In this document: piece by piece, positions 38,518 through 47,897 of the stretch
How positions within the stretch are numbered: position 1 is the stretch's first letter
How the letters are laid out: each line of letters starts with the position of its first letter
Assembly (NCBI RefSeq): GCF_001514065.1
Contig: NZ_KQ948434.1
Span: 230,900 to 294,899, forward strand
DNA from: Streptomyces antibioticus
Lineage (GTDB): Bacteria > Actinomycetota > Actinomycetes > Streptomycetales > Streptomycetaceae
Length of the DNA: 64,000 nt
Direction of reading: 5' to 3'
Translations under genes and position numbers: made by a program
Notes under the pieces: generated by a model
What the model saw: the letters and a program-made list of their open reading frames with translations, nothing else
What the model was told of the DNA's origin: nothing
Database searches by the model: none

Positions 38518-39525
38518 TTACTCTGGGTTGTCCGCGAGAGATCTCGCCGCCTGGACGCAGTGGGCGAGAGCCCTGCGCGCGTACTCCGGGGAGGCCCCCG
38601 CGAGGCCGCACGCCGGAGTGACCGTCACCGCCTCCGCGAGAAGCCCCGGATGCAGCCCCAGCCTGCGCCACAGCGTCCTGACACCCATGACGCTACCGGC
38701 AGGGTCTGACAATGCCGTGTCCGTGCCCGGTACGACACCGGCGAAGAGCCGGGTCCCCCCTTCCACCGCCTCACCGATCGCGTCGTCGTCACGCTCGGTG
38801 AGGAGCGAGAAGTCGAAGGAGACCGCCGCCGCGCCCGCCCGGCGCAGCAGGGCGAACGGGACGTCCGGTGCGCACGAGTGGACCACGACGGGGCCGTCGG
38901 CGTGAACCCCGACGACGTCGCGCAGCGTGGACTCGACGATCTGCCGGTCGACGGCGCGGTGGGTGCGGTAGCCGCTGGCCGTCCTGACCTGCCCGCGGAG
39001 CACGGAGATGAGGGAGGGCTCGTCGAGCTGGAGGACGAGCTGGGCGCCGGGGATGCGGCGCCGCACCTCGGCGAGATGCTGCCGCAGGCCCTCCGCGAGC
39101 GAGCCGGCGAGGTCGCGGCAGGCGCCGGCGTCGGAGAGGGCGGACTCGCCGTTGCGCAGCTCCAGGGCGGCGGCCAGCGTCCAGGGGCCGACGGCCTGCA
39201 CCTTCAGCTGTCCCTCGTACCCCTGGGTGAACTCCTCCAGCGCGTCGAGGTCTTCGCCGAGCCAGGACCGGGCCCGTTTGGTGTCCCGGCCCGGCCGGTC
39301 CCCTAGCCGCCAGCCGCTGGGCTCCACGCGTGCGTACAGCTCGACGAGCATCCCCGCGGTCCGGCCGATCATGTCGGCGCCGGGTCCGCGGGCGGGCAGC
39401 TCGGGCAGGAACGGGAAGTCCTCGAAGGAACCCGTCGCCGTCTTGGCGGCTTCCCGGGCGTCCCCGCCGGGCAGGGAGCCGACGCCGGTGGCGGGGGCAA
39501 AGGTGAACTGGCTAGTGGCACTCAC
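38518..39525 (-). CDS. MetE C-terminal-like cobalamin-independent methionine synthase family protein
   Basis: This 335-residue protein has only the catalytic half of MetE. Zinc ligands are conserved: His and Cys in VVHSCAPDVPFALL near 215 and Cys in TVTPACGLAGAS near 310; the opening ATGVGSLPG and L-Q-L-D-E-P-S-L are also typical. Single-domain relatives include archaeal core methionine synthases and proteins of unproven methyl acceptor. The canonical MetE N-terminal domain is missing by nature, not by truncation. GTG 39525 lacks a strong ribosome site. Confidence 0.85.
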   Translation of the reverse strand: MSATSQFTFAPATGVGSLPGGDAREAAKTATGSFEDFPFLPELPARGPGADMIGRTAGMLVELYARVEPSGWRLGDRPGRDTKRARSWLGEDLDALEEFTQGYEGQLKVQAVGPWTLAAALELRNGESALSDAGACRDLAGSLAEGLRQHLAEVRRRIPGAQLVLQLDEPSLISVLRGQVRTASGYRTHRAVDRQIVESTLRDVVGVHADGPVVVHSCAPDVPFALLRRAGAAAVSFDFSLLTERDDDAIGEAVEGGTRLFAGVVPGTDTALSDPAGSVMGVRTLWRRLGLHPGLLAEAVTVTPACGLAGASPEYARRALAHCVQAARSLADNPE

Positions 39526-39559
39526 CTGGACAGCGTATGCAACCCCGCCGGCCGCTTTG

Positions 39560-40258
39560 TCAGCGTCCCGGCCGCACGGTCAGGTCGTTGACCTCCGCGT
39601 CCCGGGGCAGGTCGAGCGCCATCAGGAGGGTCGTCGCCACGGACTCGGCGTCGATCCACTTCGAGGCGTCGTACTCCTTGCCCTCCTGCTGGTGGACCTT
39701 GGCCTGCATCGGGCTCGCAGTGCGGCCGGGGTACACCGAGGTGACCCGGACGCCGTTGCCGTGCTCCTCGTGCCGCAGGGAGTCGGCGAGGGCCTTGAGG
39801 CCGTGCTTGGAGGCGGCGTACGCGGACCAGTCGGCGTGGGCGTTCAGGCCCGCGCCCGAGTTCACGAAGACCACATGGCCGCGGGCGGCGCGGAGTTGGG
39901 GCAGGAAGTGGCGGGTCAGCTCGGCCGGGGAGATCAGGTTGACGTTCAGCTGGTGGCGCCAGGACTTCGGGGTGAGGTCGCCGACCGGGCCGAGGTCGAC
40001 GACGCCGGCGATGTGCAGCAGGGAGTCGACCCGGTCCGGGAGGCTCTGGTGGGAGAACGCCCAGCTCAGCTTGTCGGGGTCGGCGAGGTCGCCGACGAGC
40101 GTCTGCGCGCCGGGGAACTCCGCGGCGAGTTCCTTCGCGCGGCCCGCGTCGCGCGCGTGCAGGACGAGGTCGTCCCCGCGCGCGTGGAGGCGGCGGGCGA
40201 CGGCCGCGCCGATGCCGGAGCCCGCACCGGTGATCACATGAGTAGCCATGGTCGTCAT
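39560..40258 (-). CDS. Short-chain dehydrogenase/reductase
   Basis: This SDR of about 232 residues has the cofactor motif ITGAGSGIGAAVARRL near residue 9, N-A-G-like H-I-A-G near 83, catalytic Ser (VNSGAGL) and Y-A-A-S-K (WSAYAASKHGLKAL near 147), so it is a complete classical SDR. The substrate is unknown. ATG 40258 and ATG 40249 share the frame and neither has a clear ribosome site. It begins 7 bp after the stop of the LOG gene, suggesting a two-gene unit. Confidence 0.88.
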   Translation of the reverse strand: MTTMATHVITGAGSGIGAAVARRLHARGDDLVLHARDAGRAKELAAEFPGAQTLVGDLADPDKLSWAFSHQSLPDRVDSLLHIAGVVDLGPVGDLTPKSWRHQLNVNLISPAELTRHFLPQLRAARGHVVFVNSGAGLNAHADWSAYAASKHGLKALADSLRHEEHGNGVRVTSVYPGRTASPMQAKVHQQEGKEYDASKWIDAESVATTLLMALDLPRDAEVNDLTVRPGR

Positions 40259-40265
40259 CGTCGCA

Positions 40266-40805
40266 CTACGCGACGCCCTGTCCTTCCTCCAGGTACGCCA
40301 GCGCCCCCACCGGCTCCTCCGCGAAGAACACCAGGTCGGTGAGGGGCAGGGGCAGGAAGCCCTCGTCCTCCATGCGCCGGAACTGCTCCTTCAACCCGTC
40401 GTAGAAACCCGCGGTGTTGAGCAGGACCACCGGCTTGTCGGTGTGGCCGTGCTTCTTCAGCTCCAGGATCTCGGTGGCTTCGTCGAGCGTGCCGGTGCCG
40501 CCCACCATGACGACGACCGCGTCGGCCTTCTCCAGGAGGAGCCGCTTGCGCTCGGCGAGGTCCTTGGCGACGACCATCTCGTCGACACCCGGGCGGACCT
40601 TGGCGGAGAGGAACTCCACCGACACCCCGACGAGCTTGCCACCCGCCTCCTGCACACCGTCGGCGACGACCTTCATCAGGCCGACGTCCGAGCCGCCCCA
40701 CACGAGCGTGTGCCCGCCCTTGCCCAGCAGTTTCGCGAACTCACGCGCGGGGCGCGTGTAACGGTCGTCGAGGTCGGCGGCGGAGAGGAAGACACAAATA
40801 CGCAT
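40266..40805 (-). CDS. LOG-family (TIGR00730) nucleotide phosphoribohydrolase-like protein
   Basis: This 179-residue Rossmann-fold protein carries the LOG signature: V-W-G-G-S-D-V-G-L-M near 37, arginine in A-E-R-K-R near 85 and V-G-G-T-G-T-L-D-E near 102 (canonical PGGxGTxxE with Val for Pro). LOG proteins cleave cytokinin-type nucleoside monophosphates to free base and ribose 5-phosphate; many bacterial members act on AMP. The Val for Pro change may alter activity. It is divergent from the DUF427 gene with 51 bp between starts. Confidence 0.87.
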   Translation of the reverse strand: MRICVFLSAADLDDRYTRPAREFAKLLGKGGHTLVWGGSDVGLMKVVADGVQEAGGKLVGVSVEFLSAKVRPGVDEMVVAKDLAERKRLLLEKADAVVVMVGGTGTLDEATEILELKKHGHTDKPVVLLNTAGFYDGLKEQFRRMEDEGFLPLPLTDLVFFAEEPVGALAYLEEGQGVA

Positions 40806-40856
40806 GGGGCCACCGTACGCGGGAAGAATCGGCGGCCCGCGCGCGCTCTTCCTCGC

Positions 40857-41183
40857 ATGGCCTCAGGACACACGATCACCATCGAGCAAGGCGACCGGCA
40901 TGTGCGCGTGGTGCACGGCGACCAGGTGCTGGCGGAGAGCGAACGGCCGCTGATCCTGAAGGAGACGGGCTCTCCGGTGCGGTACTACCTGCCCCCCGAG
41001 GACGTCCGCCTCGACCTCCTGACCCCCTCCGACACCCACACCTACTGCCCCTTCAAGGGCACGGCGTCCTACTGGTCGCTGCCCGACGCGGCGGACCTGG
41101 TGTGGTCCTATCCCGACCCCAAGCCGGACGTCGCGCAGATCAAGGACCATCTCTGCTTCTACGAGGTGGAAATCACCGATTAG
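40857..41183 (+). CDS. DUF427-domain protein
   Basis: This 108-residue protein is a complete DUF427/NTP-transferase-like beta-tent domain: G-D-x-V-x-A-E-S, VRYYLPPEDVRLDLLTPS, then HTYCPFKGTASYWSL and the ending LCFYEVEITD. The family's biochemical role is not established. It has no ribosome site before ATG 40857, so a leaderless message is likely. The 49 bp after it lead directly to the hydrolase gene. Confidence 0.9.
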   Translation: MASGHTITIEQGDRHVRVVHGDQVLAESERPLILKETGSPVRYYLPPEDVRLDLLTPSDTHTYCPFKGTASYWSLPDAADLVWSYPDPKPDVAQIKDHLCFYEVEITD

Positions 41184-41232
41184 TTCCCGGCGTCCCCGAT
41201 TAACTCCGTGCCGCGTGGAAGTCTCCACAGGC

Positions 41233-42015
41233 ATGGACAAGAAGACTCTTTCCCGCGACGGCACCCCCATCGCCTACGAGACCTCCGGCCGGGGCCCGGC
41301 CGTGATCCTGGTGAGCGGCGCGATGTCGACCGGCGGCACCGTGGCGCCGCTGGGCGCGCTCCTCGCCGACCGGTTCACGGTCCTCTGGTACGACAGGCGG
41401 GGCCGCGGTGCGAGCGGCGACACGGCCCCGTACGCGGTGGAGCGTGAGGTCGAGGACCTCGCCGCGCTCATCGACGCGGCGGGCGGTGAGGCGTGTCTGT
41501 ACGGCATCTCGTCGGGCGGGGCGCTGGTCCTGGAGGCGGCGGCGAGCGGGCTTCCGGTCCGCAAGGCCGCCGTGTACGAGACGCCGTTCGCCGACTTCTC
41601 CGAGCAGGGGGCGAAGGAGCGCGCCGCGTACACCGAGAACCTCACGGCGGCGCTCGCGGACGGCCGGCGCGGGGACGCGGTGGAGCTGTTCCTCACGCTG
41701 ACCGGCCTGGCGCCCGAGATGATCCAGGGCGCCCGGCAGTCCCCGATGTGGGCCGGCATGGAGGCGGTCGCCCCGAGCCTCGCCCACGACGACGCCGTCA
41801 TGGGCGGCGGTCTGCTGCCCCGGGAGCGGCTGGCCTCGATCTCCGTCCCCGTCCTGGCGGTCGCGGGCGGGGCGAGCCCCGACTGGCTGCGCGAGGCCAC
41901 GCGCGCGGTGGCGGAGGCGGTGCCGCAGGGGTCGTACCGGAGCCTGGAGGGTCAGACCCACATGGTGGATCCGAACGTCCTGGCCCCGGTGCTCGCCGAG
42001 TACTTCACGCCGTAG
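41233..42015 (+). CDS. Alpha/beta hydrolase
   Basis: This 260-residue protein has the nucleophile elbow [12 protein letters not shown] (G-x-S-x-G, Ser near 96), the opening beta strand with oxyanion segment [11 protein letters not shown], a cap region and catalytic His in GQTHMVDPN near 244. The reaction cannot be specified. ATG 41233 has GGAAG about 12 bases upstream; GTG-type 41215 is also in frame. Its 3' end overlaps mnmA by 11 bp, tail to tail. Confidence 0.87.
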   Translation: MDKKTLSRDGTPIAYETSGRGPAVILVSGAMSTGGTVAPLGALLADRFTVLWYDRRGRGASGDTAPYAVEREVEDLAALIDAAGGEACLYGISSGGALVLEAAASGLPVRKAAVYETPFADFSEQGAKERAAYTENLTAALADGRRGDAVELFLTLTGLAPEMIQGARQSPMWAGMEAVAPSLAHDDAVMGGGLLPRERLASISVPVLAVAGGASPDWLREATRAVAEAVPQGSYRSLEGQTHMVDPNVLAPVLAEYFTP

Positions 42016-43132
42016 CGGCGGCCGGCGCGCGCGTGGTCGAGGCGATCGTCGCCGAGCCCACCACGCGCGTGCCGTCGTACAGCACGATCGCCTGGCCGGG
42101 GGCGACCCCGCGGACCGGCTCCGTGAAGGAGACCTGGAGCTCGCCGTCGACCAGTTCCGCGCGCACCTCGGTCTCGCCGCCGTGGGCGCGGAGCTGGGCG
42201 GTGTAGGTGCCGGGGCCCACGGGGGCCGTGCCGCACCAGCGGGGCTTGATGGCCGTCAGGGCGCTGACGTCGAGGGAAGCGGCCGGGCCGACCGTCACCG
42301 TGTTGTTCACCGGGGAGATGTCCAGGACGTAGCGCGGCTTGCCGTCGGCGGCCGGGGTGCCGATCCGCAGGCCCTTGCGCTGGCCGATGGTGAAGCCGTA
42401 CGCGCCCTCGTGGGTGCCGATCTTCGCGCCGGACTCGTCGACGATGTCGCCCTCGGCCTTGCCGAGCCGGTTCGCGAGGAAGCCCTGGGTGTCGCCGTCG
42501 GCGATGAAGCAGATGTCGTGCGAGTCGGGCTTCTTCGCCACCGCCAGGCCCCGGCGCTCGGCCTCCGCGCGGATCTCGTCCTTCGTCGTCACCGTGTCGC
42601 CCAGCGGGAACAGCGCGTGCGCGAGCTGCTTCTCGTCCAGGACGCCGAGGACGTACGACTGGTCCTTGGCCATGTCGGAGGCGCGGTGCAGTTCGCGGGT
42701 GCCGTCCTCGCGGACGATCACCTGGGCGTAGTGGCCGGTGCAGACCGCGTCGAAGCCCAGCGCGAGCGCCTTGTCGAGGAGCGCGGCGAACTTGATTTTC
42801 TCGTTGCAGCGCAGGCACGGGTTGGGGGTGCGGCCGGCCTCGTACTCGGCGACGAAGTCCTCGACGACGTCCTCGCGGAAGCGGTCGGCGAGGTCCCAGA
42901 CGTAGAACGGGATGCCGATGACGTCGGCGGCGCGGCGGGCGTCGCGGGAGTCCTCGATGGTGCAACAGCCACGCGCGCCGGTGCGGAACGATTGCGGGTT
43001 CGCCGAGAGGGCGAGGTGGACACCGGTCACGTCATGGCCGGCTTCCGCGGCGCGGGCGGCGGCGACGGCGGAGTCCACGCCGCCGGACATGGCGGCGAGG
43101 ACGCGGAGGGGGCGCTGCGTGGAGTGAGTCAT
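42005..43132 (-). CDS. mnmA: tRNA-specific 2-thiouridylase
   Basis: This 375-residue enzyme adds sulfur to U34 of the Lys, Glu and Gln tRNAs. PP-loop motif [13 protein letters not shown] near residue 13 binds ATP, and the two catalytic cysteines are in [12 protein letters not shown] near 105 and DSHDICFI near 205. The start ATG 43132 has GGAGGGG close by. The cysteine desulfurase that supplies persulfide is encoded 760 bp upstream on the same strand, separated by the amidase gene on the other strand. Confidence 0.95.
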   Translation of the reverse strand: MTHSTQRPLRVLAAMSGGVDSAVAAARAAEAGHDVTGVHLALSANPQSFRTGARGCCTIEDSRDARRAADVIGIPFYVWDLADRFREDVVEDFVAEYEAGRTPNPCLRCNEKIKFAALLDKALALGFDAVCTGHYAQVIVREDGTRELHRASDMAKDQSYVLGVLDEKQLAHALFPLGDTVTTKDEIRAEAERRGLAVAKKPDSHDICFIADGDTQGFLANRLGKAEGDIVDESGAKIGTHEGAYGFTIGQRKGLRIGTPAADGKPRYVLDISPVNNTVTVGPAASLDVSALTAIKPRWCGTAPVGPGTYTAQLRAHGGETEVRAELVDGELQVSFTEPVRGVAPGQAIVLYDGTRVVGSATIASTTRAPAAATA

Positions 43133-43192
43133 AACCCCTCCAGGGTACGGGGGCGCGGGAACCGGAGCCCACGAGTATCCGTTCACGATCAC

Positions 43193-43858
43193 ATGGGGGC
43201 GGCAGAGGCATCCAAGGACGGCGACCGGCGCATCGGGCGGCGCGCCCTGCTGATCGGCGGCGCGGCGGCCGCCGTCGGCACGGGCGTGCTGGCCCGGGAC
43301 GAGCTGGCGCGGCTGTGGTGGCGTACGCCCGGGGTGGAGAAGCCCCGCAAGGAGGGCGAGGTCGACTTCGCGGGCGCGCGGTGGGTGGCGGCGTCGGAGG
43401 CGAACTGGCGGCGCGCGGACCGGCCCGACGACTACGACATCGACATGGTGATCATCCATGTCACCCAGGGCAGCACCGCCAGCGCGGTGAAGGCCTTCCA
43501 GGACCCCGGCCACCGGGCGGCGGCGCACTACATAGTCGGCCAGGACGGCCGCGTCACCCAGATGATCCGCGAGCTGGACGTGGCGTACCACGCGGGCAAC
43601 CGCGACTACAACGAACGCAGTGTCGGCATCGAGCACGAGGGCTTCGTGGACCGGCCCGAGGACTTCACCGCCGCGATGTACGCGTCCTCGGCCCGGCTGA
43701 CGGCGAGGATCTGCGCGCGCTACGACATACCCGTCGACCGCGAGCACATCATCGGCCATGTGGAGGTGCCGGGGACGGACCACACCGACCCGGGCGACCA
43801 CTGGGACTGGGACCGGTACATGAAGCTGGTACGAAGGGCGCGCACGACGACGGCGTGA
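43193..43858 (+). CDS. Secreted N-acetylmuramoyl-L-alanine amidase, amidase_2 family
   Basis: This 221-residue protein has a twin-arginine-type signal ([19 protein letters not shown]) and then a complete amidase_2/PGRP fold. Zinc ligands are visible in the first motif [13 protein letters not shown][12 protein letters not shown] and the last [10 protein letters not shown]. It cleaves the lactyl-peptide bond of peptidoglycan. It has no cell wall binding domain. It is divergent from mnmA and converges with the cysteine desulfurase gene. Confidence 0.9.
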   Translation: MGAAEASKDGDRRIGRRALLIGGAAAAVGTGVLARDELARLWWRTPGVEKPRKEGEVDFAGARWVAASEANWRRADRPDDYDIDMVIIHVTQGSTASAVKAFQDPGHRAAAHYIVGQDGRVTQMIRELDVAYHAGNRDYNERSVGIEHEGFVDRPEDFTAAMYASSARLTARICARYDIPVDREHIIGHVEVPGTDHTDPGDHWDWDRYMKLVRRARTTTA

Positions 43859-43891
43859 GCCCGGTCCCCTAGGCCGGCCCCCCACCGCCCG

Positions 43892-45055
43892 CTACGTCAG
43901 CCCCGCCGCCCGCGCCCGTTCCACCGCCGGGCCGATCGCCTTGGCCACCGCCTCCACGTCGGCCTCGGTGGAGGTGTGGCCGAAGGAGAAGCGGAGGGTG
44001 CCGCGGGCCAGGTCCGGGTCGGTGCCGGTGGCGAGGAGGACATGGCTGGGCTGGGCGACACCGGCGGTGCAGGCGGAGCCGGTGGAGCACTCGATGCCCT
44101 GGGCGTCGAGGAGCAGCAGGAGCGAGTCGCCCTCGCAGCCGGGGAAGGTGAAGTGGGCGTTGGCCGGGAGCCGGTCCACCGGGTCGCCGCCGAGGATCGC
44201 GTCCGGCACCGCCGTACGGACCGCCTCGACCAGGGAGTCGCGCAGGGCGCCGATCTCGCGGGCGAACCACTCGCGCTGCTCGGCGGCGAGCCGGCCGGCG
44301 ACGGCGAAGGAGGCGATGGCGGGGACGTCGAGGGTGCCGGAGCGGACATGGCGCTCCTGGCCGCCGCCGTGCAGGACGGGGACGGGGGTGTACTCGCGGC
44401 CCAGCAGCAGGGCGCCGATGCCGTAGGGGCCGCCGACCTTGTGGCCGGAGACGGTCATCGCGGCGAGCCCGGAGGCGGCGAAGTCGACGGGGATCTGGCC
44501 GTAGGCCTGGACCGCGTCGGCGTGCAGCGGGACGTCGAACTCGGCGCAGACGTCCGCCAGTTCGCGGACCGGCAGGATGGTGCCGATCTCGTTGTTGGCC
44601 CACATGACGGTGGCGAGGGCCACGTCGTCGGGGTCGCGGGCGATGGCCTCGCGCAGGGTCTCGGGGTGGACGCGGCCGTACGCGTCGACGGGGAGGTACT
44701 CGACGGTGGCGCCCTCGTGTTCGCCGAGCCAGTGGACGGCGTCCAGGACGGCGTGGTGCTCCACGGGGCTGGCGAGCACCCGGGTGCGGGCCGGGTCGGC
44801 GTCGCGGCGGGACCAGTACAGGCCCTTCACGGCGAGGTTGTCGGCCTCGGTGCCGCCGGAGGTGAAGACGACCTCGCTGGGGCGGGCGCCGAGGGATTCG
44901 GCGAGCGCCTCACGGGACTCCTCGACGGTGCGCCTCGCGCGGCGGCCGGCCGCGTGGAGGGCGGAGGCGTTGCCGGTGACGGCCAGCTGGGCGGTGAGCG
45001 CCTCGACTGCCTCGGGAAGCATCGGGGTGGTCGCGGCGTGGTCGAGGTAAGCCAT
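43892..45055 (-). CDS. Cysteine desulfurase, NifS/IscS class V aminotransferase family
   Basis: This 387-residue PLP enzyme removes sulfur from cysteine to form a persulfide used for thiolation or Fe-S clusters. It has the start [15 protein letters not shown] Lys in [13 protein letters not shown] near 198 and catalytic Cys in [11 protein letters not shown] near 325, the short-loop group I pattern. In actinobacteria this copy accompanies mnmA and is a likely sulfur donor for tRNA thiolation; Fe-S assembly usually uses SufS elsewhere. Confidence 0.94.
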   Translation of the reverse strand: MAYLDHAATTPMLPEAVEALTAQLAVTGNASALHAAGRRARRTVEESREALAESLGARPSEVVFTSGGTEADNLAVKGLYWSRRDADPARTRVLASPVEHHAVLDAVHWLGEHEGATVEYLPVDAYGRVHPETLREAIARDPDDVALATVMWANNEIGTILPVRELADVCAEFDVPLHADAVQAYGQIPVDFAASGLAAMTVSGHKVGGPYGIGALLLGREYTPVPVLHGGGQERHVRSGTLDVPAIASFAVAGRLAAEQREWFAREIGALRDSLVEAVRTAVPDAILGGDPVDRLPANAHFTFPGCEGDSLLLLLDAQGIECSTGSACTAGVAQPSHVLLATGTDPDLARGTLRFSFGHTSTEADVEAVAKAIGPAVERARAAGLT

Positions 45056-45120
45056 GGTGCGTTGATTCTACGGGGCCGCGTTCGGAAGCCTCATGGCAAG
45101 GCTCCCCGGCGCCGGAGGCG

Positions 45121-45405
45121 TCAGAAGCTCCAGGACACGGTGCTGTCCATCTGCATGACCGTCACCAGGACCAGGAGGTCGGCGACGCCCAGGCCCATGC
45201 CCAGGAAGGCACGGCCGCGGCGGGCGGTGCCGCGCCACAGGGCCACGGCGGCCAGGGCGATGGCGACCGGGCCCAGGAAGACGTTCAGGACGAGCAGGCC
45301 CAGGAGGCCGAGGATGAAGGACGCCACGGCCATGCCGTCGGCGTCGCGGGCGCCGGTGCGGCGGCTGGTGGTGGTGCTGCTGCTGGCCGGTGCGGTGAGC
45401 TGCAT
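45121..45405 (-). CDS. DUF4190-type small membrane protein
   Basis: This 94-residue protein has a Ser/Thr-rich start followed by the DUF4190 two-helix pattern (GMAVASFILGLLGLLVLN and GVADLLVLVTVM), with a conserved A-I-A-L-A-x-x-A-L turn and R-R-G-R-A-F. ATG 45405 follows GGGGGAT. No function is known. It is co-directional with a 54-residue membrane gene 38 bp upstream. Confidence 0.75.
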   Translation of the reverse strand: MQLTAPASSSTTTSRRTGARDADGMAVASFILGLLGLLVLNVFLGPVAIALAAVALWRGTARRGRAFLGMGLGVADLLVLVTVMQMDSTVSWSF

Positions 45406-45443
45406 GGTGATCAATCCCCCAGGATCAGTTGGGTGCGGCGGGC

Positions 45444-45608
45444 TCAGTGAGCGGACGAGTTGCGGCGGGCGTGGCGCTCGCGGAGCGCGAAGATGCCCAG
45501 CCAGGCGGCGATGACGGCCGCTGCGACGGCGGTGAAGGCGAACGGCGCGTGGGCGACGGTGCCCAGGACGGCGCCGAAGAGCAGAAGTGCGGCGACGAGG
45601 AACAGCAT
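45444..45608 (-). CDS. Small hypothetical membrane protein
   Basis: This 54-residue protein has two hydrophobic segments (MLFLVAALLLFGAVLGTVAH and a second about 26-44) and a basic tail RERHARRNSSAH. GAGGGGG lies 9 bases before the ATG. It is divergent from the TetR gene and shares a 146-bp control region with it, so it and the DUF4190 gene are candidate targets of that repressor. The function is unknown. Confidence 0.65.
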   Translation of the reverse strand: MLFLVAALLLFGAVLGTVAHAPFAFTAVAAAVIAAWLGIFALRERHARRNSSAH

Positions 45609-45661
45609 GGGATGCAACCCCCTCCGAGACGCCCCTCGTGGGCATCTCTCGTTACGTTTCG

Positions 45662-45746
45662 GTGAACAGTTGTAGTAACACTTGTTCACTGACTACAGAG
45701 TCTAGCGCGTACAACGACTTCTCAATTCCAGAGAACAGTTGTTTAC
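45662..45746. promoter_or_regulatory. GAACA/TGTTC inverted repeats, probable TetR operators
   Basis: GTGAACA at 45662-45668 and TTGTTCAC at 45682-45689 are mirror arms of one site, and GAACA-GT-TGTTTAC at 45733-45746 is a second related site 9 bp before the TetR start. Both share the core GAACAGTTGT. They lie between the divergent TetR gene and the small membrane genes. Confidence 0.55.
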
Positions 45747-45754
45747 TGCATGGC

Positions 45755-46381
45755 ATGAGTCACACCCTCGGCATCCGACAGGCCCAGAAGCAGAAGACCC
45801 GACAGGCGCTCCTGGACGCGGCGTTGGGACTGCTGGAGGAGCAGAGCCTGAGCAGCCTGGGCCTGCGCGAGGTCACGCGCGCGGTCGGCGTCGCCCCGAC
45901 GGCCTTCTACCGGCACTTCCGCTCCACCGCGGATCTCGGCGTGGCCCTGGTCGAGGACACGCTGGGCAGCCTGCACCCCATGATCCGGACGACGGTGTCC
46001 ACGGCGGACGACAGCGAGCAGCGCGTGGTGCGCGCCGTCGAGCTGATCGCCCGTCATGTGGACGCGTACCCCGCACACATCAGGTTTATCGCCCGGGAAC
46101 GGCATGGCGGGGTCCAGCCGGTGCGGGAGGCCATCCGGGAGCAACTGGCCCGGTTCGGCCAGGAGGTGAAGGACGAGCTGGCCAAGGACTGCGAGTCGGC
46201 CGGCTGGAGCGACGACGACCTCCTCATGCTCGCCAACCTGTACGTCGACCAGATGCTGATCACCGCCTCCCTGTTCCTGGAGGCCCAGGAGTCGACGCCG
46301 GAGGAGCGGGACCGGGTGATCCAGGTGGCGACCCGCCAGATGCGGCTGATCAGCATCGGCCGCCATCACTGGCTGGACTGA
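45755..46381 (+). CDS. TetR-family regulator, FabR-like
   Basis: This 208-residue protein has an N-terminal helix-turn-helix (KTRQALLDAALGLLEEQ, then ALREVTRAVG-type helix and APTAFYRHFRS near 45) and an all-helical C-terminal domain. The sequence resembles the fatty-acid-related TetR group (TetR_C_33-like), and GAACA...TGTTC operators also fit that group, but this is inference. ATG 45755 is preceded by its own candidate operator. The 3' end overlaps the convergent lipoprotein gene by 16 bp. Confidence 0.87.
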   Translation: MSHTLGIRQAQKQKTRQALLDAALGLLEEQSLSSLGLREVTRAVGVAPTAFYRHFRSTADLGVALVEDTLGSLHPMIRTTVSTADDSEQRVVRAVELIARHVDAYPAHIRFIARERHGGVQPVREAIREQLARFGQEVKDELAKDCESAGWSDDDLLMLANLYVDQMLITASLFLEAQESTPEERDRVIQVATRQMRLISIGRHHWLD

Positions 46382-46740
46382 GCCCCCGTCTGCCCGCCGG
46401 CCGCACCGCTCGGCGCGCCGCTGGGCATCCCACCGCCCCCGCCGGGGCCACCGCAGCCGCCGCCCTGGCCACCGCCGGGACCACCCTGGCCGCCCCCCGG
46501 CCCACCGCTCGGCATACCCGAGGGCGCGCCGGACGGCTGGGCGGTGCCGTTGGCCGTGGGAGCGCCGCTGGGCCTCCCCGAGGGGTTGCCGCTGGGCGCG
46601 CCGGACGGCGCCTGGCACGACTGCTGCCCGGAGTTGCCGCTGTTCGAGGAGGACGACGAGTCCCCCGAGCCGCAGGCCACCAGGGCGAGGGGCGAGAGCG
46701 CCAGCAGGGCCACCGCGGGGACGAGACGCACACGCTTCAT
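46366..46740 (-). CDS. Gly/Ser/Pro-rich lipoprotein
   Basis: This 124-residue protein starts MKRVRLVPAVALLALSPL and has a lipobox (ALVAC, Cys near 23). The mature part is low complexity: a Ser/Asn-rich linker, PSGAPSG-type repeats and GGPGGGQGG repeats, with two further cysteines. TTGGAG lies 8 bases before the ATG. It resembles other streptomycete small secreted low-complexity proteins. The function is unknown. Confidence 0.7.
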   Translation of the reverse strand: MKRVRLVPAVALLALSPLALVACGSGDSSSSSNSGNSGQQSCQAPSGAPSGNPSGRPSGAPTANGTAQPSGAPSGMPSGGPGGGQGGPGGGQGGGCGGPGGGGGMPSGAPSGAAGGQTGAQSSQ

Positions 46741-46854
46741 GAGAGACAACTCCAAGGAGAATGAGGGGAGTCTTGAGGCGGGCACTCAATCAACGCGCCT
46801 TAGGGCTTCCTTGGGCCCGCGCTGTCCTCGGCCTGTGCGTCAGGCAATGCGGGC

Positions 46855-47860
46855 CTAAAGCCGCCCCTCTGACCTGGGGTTCCCTTCCGACTCCCGGCCT
46901 GCGCGCCGGTACAGCTCCGTGACAGAAGCGGCCGCCCCGGCCAGTTCCGCGCGCACCTCGGGCGGCGAGAGGACCTCCACCCGGTCGGAGAACGCGAGGA
47001 GTTGACGGGCCTCGCCCAGCTCGCCGTACGACAGCCGGGCGGTCACCCAGTCCCCTGTGCCGTCGTCGGCGGGCAGCTCGGTCAGCCAGCCGGTCATCAT
47101 CCGCAGGAACAGGTCGAGCCGGTCGCGGCGGACCCGGACGACGACGTCGATGCCGCCGGGGCGTTCCTCGACCTGGCGGCGCAACCGCTCCCAGGCGTCG
47201 GCGAGTTCGACGCCCGGCCGTCGCCGTACGGCGTCCTCCAGCACGGTCGCCGCGCGCACCCGGTCGGCCCGGAACAGCCGGGGCCCGCCCCTGCGGTCGG
47301 CGACCAGGTACCAGACACCGGCCTTGGAGACGAGGCCGTACGGGTCGACGGTGTAACGTCCGGATCTCGCGCTCCCCGCTGTGCCGGTACCGCAGCCGCA
47401 GCCTGCGGTCGGTGAAGACGGCGTCCTGCAACACCTGGAGGTCCACGGCGGGTTGGGGGCCGCCCTTCCAGCGGGTGGCGTCGACCAGGATGCGCCGCGC
47501 GGTCACGTCGGCGGCGGGGCGGTGCGGGGCCGGGAGCGCCGCCATCACCTTGCGCAGGGCGGAACCGAGCGCGGTGTCGAGGCCGAGGGCGGCGTGCGCG
47601 CCCTGCGCGGCCAGGATGAACAGGGCGCGGGACTCATCGGCGGTCAGTCCGGTGACGTCCGTGCGGAAGCCCGCGAGGAGTTCGATGCCGCCGTACCGGC
47701 CGCGCTCGGCGTAGACCGGGACGCCGGCGGCGGACAGGGCCTCGACGTCCCGGTAGATGGTCCGGACGGACACCTCGAGGCGCTCGGCCAGTTCGGGCGC
47801 GGGGACGCGGCCGCGGGTCTGGAGGAGCAGCAGGATGGACAGGAGGCGGTCGGACTTCAC
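46855..47860 (-). pseudogene. WYL-domain transcriptional regulator, disrupted by a one-base frameshift
   Basis: The first part (from ATG 47860) reads MKSDRLLSILLLLQTRGRVP, an HTH_11 DNA-binding domain and the start of the WYL domain to about residue 168. The frame then jumps: ...REIRT continues as YTVDPYGLVSKAGVWYLVAD only in the next frame, which runs to the stop at 46855. The join needs removal of one T in the minus-strand TTA at 47354-47356. Without it the frame would end at 46790 with an unrelated Arg-rich tail. The restored protein would be about 334 residues, normal for the YafY family. It is a pseudogene, a phase variant or a sequencing error. Confidence 0.82.
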
Positions 47861-47897
47861 GGCACCAGGATGCCTCCGTCCCCGCCTCCCCCCTTCC

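Noticed and set aside
46790-46854. Extension of the WYL regulator to a stop at 46790
   Set aside because: After the frameshift this frame yields an Arg/Pro-rich tail unlike WYL proteins; the true C-terminus is in the next frame.
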